Source of the DNA: an uncultured Oscillibacter sp.
GTDB taxonomy: Bacteria > Bacillota > Clostridia > Oscillospirales > Oscillospiraceae
Direction of reading: 5' to 3'
Length of the DNA stretch: 12,296 nucleotides
Assembly: GCA_900550685.1 (NCBI GenBank)
Contig: URTS01000050.1
Coordinates: 1 to 12,296 of the forward strand
Numbering within the stretch: position 1 is the stretch's first letter; every line of letters begins with the position of its first letter. Shown piece after piece: positions 6,864 through 12,296 of the stretch. The notes beneath the pieces are model-generated. The model searched no databases. It was not told the origin of the DNA and was given only the letters and a program-made list of their open reading frames with translations. The translations under genes were made by a program, and so were the position numbers.

Positions 6864-7376
6864 TTATTTTCCCTCCTGAATCCATTTTTCCAGAGCCGTT
6901 TGTGCGCTGCCCACGCTGCTGCCGTGGATGGCAAGGCCGCAGGCAACAACGGCGCCCGGCGCGGCCTTTTGAAGGTCCTGTACCGTACGGGAAAGGCCGC
7001 TGCCCTCATGGGTACAGAAGGGGTGGATGGTCTTTCCAGTAAAATCGTAGTTTTCGAGAAAGGTATAGACCGCCATAGGCATGGTGCCCCAATAGTTGGG
7101 ATAGCCCAGATAAATCTCGTCGTAAGCGTCCAGATCATCGGGCAGGTTCAGTACCTCCGGACGGGCGCTGCTCTGCAGGTCGGCCTTTGCTTCGGCGATG
7201 CAGGCCTGATAATCCTCGGAATAGGGCTGGGCCTGTTCGATTTTGTAAAGCTCACCGTCAGTCAGATCGGCCAGCATTTCGGCGGCCTTTTCGGTATTGC
7301 CGACGGCAATGCGGCGATACACGCCGCCGAAGTAATTTTCTCCCGTGCGGGAGTAAAACGCAATCAAAATTGCCAT
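6864..7376 (-). CDS. Flavodoxin family protein
   Basis: An FMN-binding electron-transfer protein of 170 residues. The N-terminal strand plus phosphate loop is MAILIAFYSRTGENY with GNTEK (26-30), the aromatic flavin-stacking loop is GYPNYWGTMP (91-100), and the third loop is FCTHEGSG (120-127). These are typical of the flavodoxin_4-like proteins found beside oxidoreductases in Firmicutes. The frame is open 19 codons further upstream, but the ATG at 7376 has AAAGGAGA 7 nt before it and begins the conserved strand, so it is chosen. It is the first gene of the cluster; the acetyltransferase follows with zero spacing. The inferred role is electron donor or quinone/flavin reductase partner of the redox enzymes of the locus. 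Confidence 0.92.
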   Translation of the reverse strand: MAILIAFYSRTGENYFGGVYRRIAVGNTEKAAEMLADLTDGELYKIEQAQPYSEDYQACIAEAKADLQSSARPEVLNLPDDLDAYDEIYLGYPNYWGTMPMAVYTFLENYDFTGKTIHPFCTHEGSGLSRTVQDLQKAAPGAVVACGLAIHGSSVGSAQTALEKWIQEGK

Positions 7377-7404
7377 GTCAAATCTCCTTTTGTTTTTCCA
7401 TTCT

Positions 7405-7433
7405 ATTGTAGCCGAGTCAGGCCTTGCAATCAA
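7405..7433 (-). promoter_or_regulatory. Promoter of the flavodoxin cluster
   Basis: On the minus strand TTGATT (7428-7433), 17 nt, TACAAT (7405-7410), giving a leader of about 20-25 nt before the flavodoxin start. Spacing is ideal, with a good -10 and moderate -35. Confidence 0.6.
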
Positions 7434-7470
7434 TTTCGCTTTTGCGGCTTTCAGATAAGAAAAACTGATG

Positions 7471-7503
7471 TAAAAAGTGCTGCCCCAAATCGGAGCAGCA
7501 CTT
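7471..7503 (-). terminator. Terminator after the LysR-type gene
   Basis: The stem AAGTGCTGC/GCAGCACTT (7475-7483 with 7495-7503) is extended by CC/GG across one mismatch. On the minus strand it is followed by TTTTT (overlapping 7476-7472). It directly follows the stop of the LysR fragment and precedes the flavodoxin promoter. Confidence 0.75.
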
Positions 7504-7508
7504 GTGCT

Positions 7509-8165
7509 TTATTTTTCAAATTGTGCTTTCAGCAAACCGGCAAATTCCTCCACATAACATCCGGAATTGCTCTTTTTCCAGAACGCACAGTAGTTCCGTA
7601 AAATGGGCTCCCCGCCCCGCACCAGCGGGATGCGGACCATAGACGTTCCTGCCGGTGCCGCCTGCCCTGTTCCCTCCACAGGGAGAAATCCCTTGCGGCC
7701 GATCACCATCAATCGTGCTTCCTCCAGATTTCCCGCATATAAAAATCCCCCGTGAAAGCCGACTACATCGTGATAGTATTCCTGCTCCGTTTCCCGCTGG
7801 GTCTCAGAGGCCACCAGAATGCAGGGAATGTTCTTCAACTCCGGCGGAGAGATCCGCTCCATCCGGGCAAGTGGACTGTGGGCGGACACCTCAATGTAGC
7901 TATGGCAGGTGGTCAGAAGCAGATTCACATACTCGTCTGAAAATGCCCGCCGCTGGTCGTTCAGAATCAGATCTGCCTCCCCGGTACGGAGCAGGCCGTA
8001 TAGTTCCTCATGGTTGCCGTAGGTGACCGGCACCTCCACGTCCGGGTGCTTTTCCGAAAACAGTTCCAACGCATGATGGAATTCTGCACCGGTATAGCAG
8101 CGCAGATACCCAATCTTTAGGCTTGCCTGATTGCCCTTTGCAATTTTTGCAGCCTCGCTGCACAT
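7509..8165 (-). pseudogene. LysR-type regulator lacking its DNA-binding domain
   Basis: An open frame of 218 residues matches only the effector-binding part of LysR-type regulators. It opens with helix residues SEAAKIAKGNQ and the strand LKIGYLRCY, then GAEFHHALELFSEKHPDVEV, EADLILNDQR and a second lobe ending WKKSNSGCYVEEFAGLLKAQF. A full member is ~295-300 residues with a winged helix-turn-helix in the first 60. Here the in-frame homology continues only four codons upstream of the first ATG (to 8177) before a stop, and the head is absent. No ribosome site precedes the ATG at 8165. The regulator cannot bind DNA in the normal way and is probably dead. Its neighbours suggest it once controlled the flavodoxin cluster and/or the alcohol dehydrogenase remnant at 8281. 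Confidence 0.8.
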
Positions 8166-8280
8166 TTGTTCATAGTCCGCTCACTGCGCGGCTCAATCGC
8201 TTTGTGGGAGTTACGCTTCGATAGGCCTCGCTCCATTCATCCGGCAGCATTCCGTCCGGAGTGGGACCTGGCGCAATGAT
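8166..8280. other. Rearrangement scar between two truncated genes
   Basis: About 100 bp separates the decapitated LysR frame from the beheaded alcohol dehydrogenase tail. Neither flanking family explains it; I see no insertion-sequence ends or direct repeats by eye. It probably marks one or more deletions that removed the 5' parts of both genes. Confidence 0.5.
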
Positions 8281-8472
8281 TCCATTGTTACCGTAGAGCG
8301 GATCAAGGCCATGTGTACCGAGATGAATATTCCCTCTCTCAGAGAGATTGGGATCACACCGGATGATTACAAAATGCTCGCCGAAGCGGCGATGAAGGAA
8401 AGCTGCATGCAGCTCAACGCGCGTGAATGCACCGCAGAGGATGTGCTCTCCATTTATCAAAAGCTGAATTGA
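8281..8472 (+). pseudogene. C-terminal remnant of an iron-containing alcohol dehydrogenase
   Basis: Codon by codon, the plus strand reads SIVTVERIKAMCTEMNIPSL, then REIGITPDDYKMLAEAAMKE, a segment with CMQLNARECTAEDVLSIYQK, and ends LN with TGA at 8470-8472. This is the characteristic tail of group III iron-dependent alcohol dehydrogenases (compare the FucO-like pattern of IPSLREIGI, ML/ALAEAA, NxR.xTxEDI). The N-terminal nucleotide domain and all metal ligands are missing. The frame remains open up to 8188, but residues before ~8275 do not look like the family. It is unrelated in sequence detail to the ADH-like protein at 1219-2136. Clear remnant, not an active gene. Confidence 0.75.
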
Positions 8473-8509
8473 CAGGAGCACATACCCCCGCAAATATCTG
8501 CCGTTCCTC

Positions 8510-8538
8510 TTGCAGGGGCCGGGAAAGCATGTTAAAAT
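8510..8538 (+). promoter_or_regulatory. Promoter of the HAD phosphatase gene
   Basis: TTGCAG (8510-8515), 17 nt, TAAAAT (8533-8538), ending 38 nt before the start codon. Four of six matches at -35 and five of six at -10, with ideal spacing. Confidence 0.6.
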
Positions 8539-8576
8539 CATTCCGGTATAACAAAATCTGACAGAGGAGCGCAGCC

Positions 8577-9233
8577 ATGATCCACACCGTTTTATTTGAC
8601 CTGGACGGCACCCTGACGGACTCCCGCGAGGGCATCGTCAATTCCGTGAAATATGCCATCGAAAAGCTGGGCGGCCCCATGCCGGACCAGCAGACTCTGC
8701 TGAAATTCATCGGCCCGCCCTTGCAGGACTCCTTTATGGAATACTGCGGCTACGACGCGGAGACCGCCGCCCGGGGCGTGGATATCTTCCGGGAACGGTA
8801 TGTGCCCATCGGGCAGTATGAGAACATGGCCGCCCCGGGAATGAAGGAGCTTCTGGAGCGGCTGAAGGCCCGGGGCTACGTGCTGGCCCTGGCCTCCTCC
8901 AAGCCGGAGGCGCTGTGCATCAGCATCTGCGAACGCTTCGGCTTCACCCCCTCCATGGCCTCTGTCACCGGCAGCCCCGCCGGCTCCAACGGCGACAAGG
9001 CCGACGTGATCCGCAGCGTTTTGGACCGCCTGGGCCTGACGGACGCGGACCTGTCCACCATCCTGATGGTGGGCGACCGGAAATACGACGTGCTGGGCGC
9101 AGCAGAATGCGGCATCGCCTGCGTGGGCGTGGAGTTCTTCGGCTATGCTGCCCCCGGCGAGCTGGCGGAGGCCGGCGCCGCCGCAGTGGTCCAAACGCCG
9201 GAGGAGCTGAAAGCCTATATTCTCAATCACTGA
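8577..9233 (+). CDS. HAD-superfamily phosphatase (phosphoglycolate phosphatase-like)
   Basis: A 218-residue cytosolic hydrolase of the Gph/PgmB subfamily, acting through an aspartyl-phosphate. Motif I is FDLDGTLTD with nucleophile Asp8 and acid/base Asp10. A helical cap (~15-85) follows. Motif II is LASSKP (Ser107/108), motif III is Lys141 in GDKADVI, and motif IV is VGDRKYD with Asp167 and Asp171. Length and cap type match phosphoglycolate phosphatase, pyrophosphatase PpaX and 5'-nucleotidase relatives, so the substrate is open. The start has GAGGAG 7 nt upstream. It is a single-gene unit with its own promoter and a terminator just after the stop; nothing links it to the neighbours. Confidence 0.92.
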   Translation: MIHTVLFDLDGTLTDSREGIVNSVKYAIEKLGGPMPDQQTLLKFIGPPLQDSFMEYCGYDAETAARGVDIFRERYVPIGQYENMAAPGMKELLERLKARGYVLALASSKPEALCISICERFGFTPSMASVTGSPAGSNGDKADVIRSVLDRLGLTDADLSTILMVGDRKYDVLGAAECGIACVGVEFFGYAAPGELAEAGAAAVVQTPEELKAYILNH

Positions 9234-9239
9234 AACAGG

Positions 9240-9287
9240 CAGGGCGGACCGATGCGGTCCGCCCTGTCAGCATGCAGAAAATTTTTT
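9240..9287 (+). terminator. Terminator after the HAD gene
   Basis: An 11-bp GC-rich stem (9240-9250 with 9256-9266) has a 5-nt loop, 6 nt past the stop codon. A run of six T occurs at 9282-9287, about 15 nt beyond the stem, so the U-tract is displaced and termination may be imperfect. Confidence 0.6.
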
Positions 9288-9405
9288 GTCCTGCCGAGTG
9301 AATTTTCAGAACTCCAACGAACTCTGAAAGCCGTTGGAAAATCCTCCCTGTCTTTGCCGTTTCTCTGGAATCTGACAGATTCTCTCCCAAAACAGGAAAA
9401 GACTG

Positions 9406-9434
9406 TTTACATTCCATCCGGAAATCACTATAAT
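9406..9434 (+). promoter_or_regulatory. Promoter of the potassium-channel operon
   Basis: TTTACA (9406-9411), exactly 17 nt, then a perfect TATAAT (9429-9434), 59 nt before the channel start. The best promoter match in the window. Confidence 0.75.
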
Positions 9435-9493
9435 GTAAAGAAATTTGCACCGACTGAACAGCACGCCCATACACTATTGAACAGGAGGCCGCC

Positions 9494-10705
9494 ATGGCAG
9501 CTCCCAGATCGATAGAGCCCCTGCGGCGGCGGGTCTGCTCCATCATTGATATCGGCACAGCCGACGATTTCATCAGCCGCGGCTATGACATTCTCTACAC
9601 CCTGGTCATTCTGATAAACCTGGCTGTCACCATTGCCTACACCTTCGACGAAGTGGAAGCCCGCTGCGGCGGACTGCTGCTGGACATCGAAGAGATCACG
9701 GTGGCCTTTTTTGCGGTGGACTGCATTCTGCGGATATGGACCGCCGCCTGTCACCACCCGGCCCTGCCGGAGTGGAAGGCCGCCTGCGCCTATATTTTCT
9801 CCTTTTCCGGCATTATCGACATTCTCAGCTTTCTGCCCTATTACCTGCCGGTGTTCTTCCCTTCCGGCGCGGTGGCCTTTCGGATGTTCCGGGTAGTGCG
9901 GATCTTCCGCCTGTTCCGGATCAACGCCTACTATGATTCCCTGAATGTCATCACCCAGGTTCTCACCAGCAAGGCCCAGCAGCTGCTCTCCTCCGTGTTC
10001 ATCATTCTGGTGCTGATGACTGCTTCCAGCCTGTGCATGTACTCCCTGGAGCACGACGCCCAGCCGGAGGTGTTCTCCAACGCCTTCTCCGGCATCTGGT
10101 GGTCCGTCTCCACCCTGCTGACGGTGGGCTACGGCGACATCTACCCCGTCACCAGCATGGGCAAGATCTTCGGCATCTTCATCACCTTTCTGGGGGTGGG
10201 CATGGTGGCCATTCCCACCGGTATCATTTCCGCCGGCTTCGTGGACCAGTACTCCCGCATCAAGCGCATCAGCGAATACGGCGCGGAGGCGGACGTCCAC
10301 TTCATCCGCATCCACCTGACCCCCCACGACCGCTGGGTCAACACCGCTATCCGGGACCTGGGCCTGCCGGAGGGAGTCATCGTGGCCGCCATCCAGCGGG
10401 GCAGCGGCATCATTGTCCCCCGGGGCGACGTGGTCCTCGCCTCCGGCGATAATCTGGTGCTGGGCGCGGAATCCTACGAGGAGGACGCCCGCATCCAGCT
10501 CAAGGAGGTCGTGCTGCAGGAGCAGCACCCCTGGAACGGCCACGCCATCCGGGATCTGGATATTTCCCGGCAGACCGTCATCGTCATGGTCCGCCGCCGG
10601 GGCCGGATGCTGATCCCCCGGGGCAGCCTGAAGCTGCTGGCCGGTGACAAGGTCATACTCTACACCCAATCCCACCTGCCCCACGCGCAGGATATTCAGA
10701 TTTAA
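9494..10705 (+). CDS. Voltage-gated-type potassium channel with two C-terminal RCK_C domains
   Basis: A 403-residue inner-membrane ion channel subunit, expected to work as a tetramer. It has six membrane segments: S1 ~31-50, S2 ~60-83, S3 ~98-120, an arginine-rich S4 ~127-143 (RMFRVVRIFRLFR, Arg every third position), S5 ~160-184 and S6 ~221-249. The pore loop is 195-215 with the K+ selectivity filter TVGYGD (210-215). The cytoplasmic tail holds two consecutive RCK_C (TrkA-C) modules. One spans ~268-328 (TAIRDLGLPEGVIVAAI, PRGDVVLASGDNLVLG) and one ~338-395 (HAIRDLDISRQTVIVMV, PRGSLKLLAGDKVILY), with no RCK_N nucleotide-binding domain. The start has AGGAGG 5 nt upstream. It is the first gene of a probable operon; the zinc-ribbon gene follows after 10 nt. 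Channel class is certain; gating ligand unknown. Confidence 0.95.
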   Translation: MAAPRSIEPLRRRVCSIIDIGTADDFISRGYDILYTLVILINLAVTIAYTFDEVEARCGGLLLDIEEITVAFFAVDCILRIWTAACHHPALPEWKAACAYIFSFSGIIDILSFLPYYLPVFFPSGAVAFRMFRVVRIFRLFRINAYYDSLNVITQVLTSKAQQLLSSVFIILVLMTASSLCMYSLEHDAQPEVFSNAFSGIWWSVSTLLTVGYGDIYPVTSMGKIFGIFITFLGVGMVAIPTGIISAGFVDQYSRIKRISEYGAEADVHFIRIHLTPHDRWVNTAIRDLGLPEGVIVAAIQRGSGIIVPRGDVVLASGDNLVLGAESYEEDARIQLKEVVLQEQHPWNGHAIRDLDISRQTVIVMVRRRGRMLIPRGSLKLLAGDKVILYTQSHLPHAQDIQI

Positions 10706-10715
10706 GGAGGCCCCT

Positions 10716-11327
10716 ATGGCTGATGAAATGAGGACCCTGGGCTATATCTGCCCGAAATGCGGCGCGCCGGTGATGGGCGCCCGCTCCGTATTTGCCCTGG
10801 AGGCATCTGACGCGGAGATCGAATGTACCTGCGGCGGCAGCGTGCTGCACACCAAGTACGACGGGCAGAATTACCGCCTGCTGGTGCCCTGCGGCGTCTG
10901 CGGCGAGACACACGAGGCCCTGTGCCCGCCGGAGCGGATGCTCCGGGGCGCCACCGCCCTCAGCTGCCCCGGCAGCAAGCAGTTCTGCTGCTTCATTGGG
11001 GACGAGGGCACCGTGGAGCACCACCTCCGGGAGGCAGGCATCGCCATCTCCAAAGAAAAAGCCCAGTCAGACAGCGGCGAGGCGGAGGCCTTCACCGACA
11101 ATGTCATTATGTACGAATTTCTCTCGGAGCTTAAGGACATCGCCGCCCGGCCCAACGGCATCACCTGCGGCTGCGGCAGCCATGATTACGGCATGGAGAT
11201 CCGCCGGGACGCGGTGGAACTGGTGTGCAGAGCCTGCGGCGCCCGGCTGCGGCTCAGCGCCGCCACGGACCAGGACCTGGATGACCTCTGCTGCCACATG
11301 AAGCTGGTTATCCCAGGCGGGAAATAA
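10716..11327 (+). CDS. Cysteine-rich zinc-ribbon protein of unknown function
   Basis: A soluble 203-residue protein with no signal peptide or membrane segment. Cysteines are grouped as zinc knuckles: CPKC (12, 15) with CTC (37, 39); CGVC (59, 62) with C70 and C84; a CC pair at 91-92; CGC (151, 153) with CRAC (171, 174); and a final CC at 192-193. The two outer pairs frame two complete ribbons, at the N- and C-terminus. Between them (~95-148) lies a helical, acidic segment. The start at 10716 has AAGGAGG 5 nt before it; the frame is open upstream, inside the channel gene, but that part is a shadow. Only 10 nt separate it from the channel stop, so the two are almost certainly co-transcribed. 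I do not recognise a named family. Zinc binding is a strong inference; a link to channel or metal homeostasis rests on context only. Confidence 0.85.
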   Translation: MADEMRTLGYICPKCGAPVMGARSVFALEASDAEIECTCGGSVLHTKYDGQNYRLLVPCGVCGETHEALCPPERMLRGATALSCPGSKQFCCFIGDEGTVEHHLREAGIAISKEKAQSDSGEAEAFTDNVIMYEFLSELKDIAARPNGITCGCGSHDYGMEIRRDAVELVCRACGARLRLSAATDQDLDDLCCHMKLVIPGGK

Positions 11328-11386
11328 CTTGCCGCTCCGGCCGCCCAACGGCGGTTCCATCTACAAAAAGAAAGGTGTCGAGCTGT

Positions 11387-12296
11387 ATGATCTCCCTTTT
11401 GGCCCGTTTTTTCTGCAAAAGCGAAGGCCGGACCCCCGCCCAGCTGCGAACGGCCTACGGCGTTCTCTGCGGCATGGTGGGCATCGTCCTGAATTTGCTG
11501 CTCTTTGCCGGAAAGTTTTTCGCCGGCACCGTCTCCGGCTCCATCGCCATCACGGCGGACGCCTTCAACAACCTCTCCGACGCCGGATCCTCCGTGGTGA
11601 CCCTGCTGGGCTTCCGCATCGCCGCCAAGACCCCGGACCCCGGTCACCCCTTCGGCCACGGCCGGGCGGAGTACCTTTCCGGCCTGGCGGTGTCCATGCT
11701 GATCCTGCTGATGGGCGTGGAACTGGCCAAAGAATCTCTGTCGAAAATTCTTCACCCCACTCTGGTAGATTTCAGCTGGCTGGCGACAGGGATCCTGGCG
11801 GTCTCCATCTGCGTGAAGCTGTACATGTCGGTGTATAACCGCTCCATCGGCCAGAAGATGAACGCCCCGGCCCTGCTGGCCGCTGCGGCAGACTCTCTCA
11901 GCGACTGCGTGTCCACCGCCGCCGTGCTCATTGCCACACTGACCGGCCACTTTTTCGGCATCTCTATCGACGGCTGGGTAGGCATTTTTGTAGCGCTGTT
12001 CATTCTCAAAGGCGGCGTTGACGCCGCCAAGGACACCATCGATCCCCTGCTGGGCACGCCGCCTACGCCGGAATTCGTCAAGGAAATTGAAAGCCTGGTG
12101 ATGGCCCACAAGGAGATTCTGGGCATCCATGACCTGGTGGTCCATGATTACGGCCCCGGCCGGGTGATGATTTCCCTCCACGCCGAGGTCCCCGCCTCCG
12201 GCAGCGTCATGGAGCTCCATGACACCATTGACAATCTGGAGCAGGAGCTGCACCGGAAGCTGGGCTGTGAGGCGGTAATCCATATGGACCCCCTGG
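11387..12296 (+). CDS. Cation diffusion facilitator (CDF) metal efflux transporter, 3' end outside window
   Basis: The 303 residues visible read as a CDF proton/metal antiporter. Membrane segments are at about 25-45, 50-78, 95-113, 130-150, 165-187 and 195-210. The conserved loop GHPFGHGRAEYL (86-97) follows the second. The cytoplasmic domain (~220 on) is the usual ferredoxin-like dimerisation fold (IHDLVVHDYGPG, SLHAEVP). Site-A residues are N61 and D65 in TM2 (NNLSD) and D169 and D173 in TM5 (DSLSD). This N-D/D-D set resembles manganese exporters of the MntE type rather than the H/D sets of zinc exporters; metal choice is inference. The ATG at 11387 has AAAGGTG ~9 nt upstream, a modest site; a GTG at 11375 is possible. 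It follows the zinc-ribbon gene by 59 nt with no clear terminator between. Confidence 0.92.
   Translation, partial: MISLLARFFCKSEGRTPAQLRTAYGVLCGMVGIVLNLLLFAGKFFAGTVSGSIAITADAFNNLSDAGSSVVTLLGFRIAAKTPDPGHPFGHGRAEYLSGLAVSMLILLMGVELAKESLSKILHPTLVDFSWLATGILAVSICVKLYMSVYNRSIGQKMNAPALLAAAADSLSDCVSTAAVLIATLTGHFFGISIDGWVGIFVALFILKGGVDAAKDTIDPLLGTPPTPEFVKEIESLVMAHKEILGIHDLVVHDYGPGRVMISLHAEVPASGSVMELHDTIDNLEQELHRKLGCEAVIHMDPL

Noticed and set aside
6432..7601. A 389-codon plus-strand frame
   Set aside because: It runs antisense across the acetyltransferase and flavodoxin genes, whose family motifs and start-stop coupling are convincing.
8170..8541. Minus-strand 123-codon frame across the scar
   Set aside because: It is antisense to the alcohol dehydrogenase tail over most of its length and shows no family signal.
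9428..10684. A 418-codon open frame on the minus strand opposite the channel gene
   Set aside because: Composition is Asp/Gly/His/Gln-rich with no motif; the plus strand encodes an unmistakable channel with promoter and ribosome site.
11186..12283. A 365-codon open frame on the minus strand opposite the CDF gene
   Set aside because: No motif and low-complexity composition; the plus strand carries clear CDF signatures in a continuous frame.

Overview
The window looks like chromosomal DNA of a GC-rich, anaerobic, fermentative Firmicute, probably a gut member of the Oscillospiraceae (Flavonifractor / Lawsonibacter / Oscillibacter type). The grounds are strong AGGAGG-type ribosome binding sites, sigma70-like TTGACA/TATAAT promoters in AT-rich gaps between GC-rich genes, and a fused AdhE of fermentative type. 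The placement is inference; no marker gene is present. I see no CRISPR array, IS element, tRNA or rRNA.

Left part (1-5860, minus strand). A lipoate-protein ligase (lplA, 13-1014) has its own leader. Upstream of it is a probable two-gene unit: adhE (2273-5044, bifunctional acetaldehyde-CoA/alcohol dehydrogenase) followed by a 305-residue protein (1219-2136). This second protein is clearly a relative of AdhE's own C-terminal alcohol dehydrogenase domain, but it has lost the glycine-rich nucleotide motif, most of the metal ligands and the C-terminal third. The intergenic space holds a perfect 13-bp stem with a C(UUCG)G loop. adhE is preceded by roughly 800 bp without a gene, including a 13-bp-arm palindrome that overlaps a promoter and implies a leader of about 330 nt.

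Middle part (5800-8500). A minus-strand cluster reads flavodoxin, hexapeptide O-acetyltransferase, then a short-chain dehydrogenase, tightly coupled by abutting or ATGA-overlapping codons and closed by an intrinsic terminator. The dehydrogenase is broken by an internal deletion plus frameshift. Upstream lies a LysR-type regulator lacking its DNA-binding head, and next to it the last ~60 codons of an iron-containing alcohol dehydrogenase on the opposite strand. Together these look like the eroded remains of a LysR-controlled oxidoreductase locus.

Right part (8510-12296, plus strand). A HAD phosphatase has its own promoter and terminator. It is followed by a well-formed promoter driving a six-transmembrane voltage-gated-type potassium channel with two tandem RCK_C domains, a cysteine-rich zinc-ribbon protein of unknown function, and a cation diffusion facilitator that runs off the window edge. 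The close spacing suggests an ion/metal homeostasis operon.

The most original signal is the AdhE-adjacent degenerate alcohol dehydrogenase (possible pseudoenzyme partner of AdhE). Next come the channel with duplicated RCK_C domains and its zinc-ribbon neighbour, and the double-truncation scar at 8166-8280.
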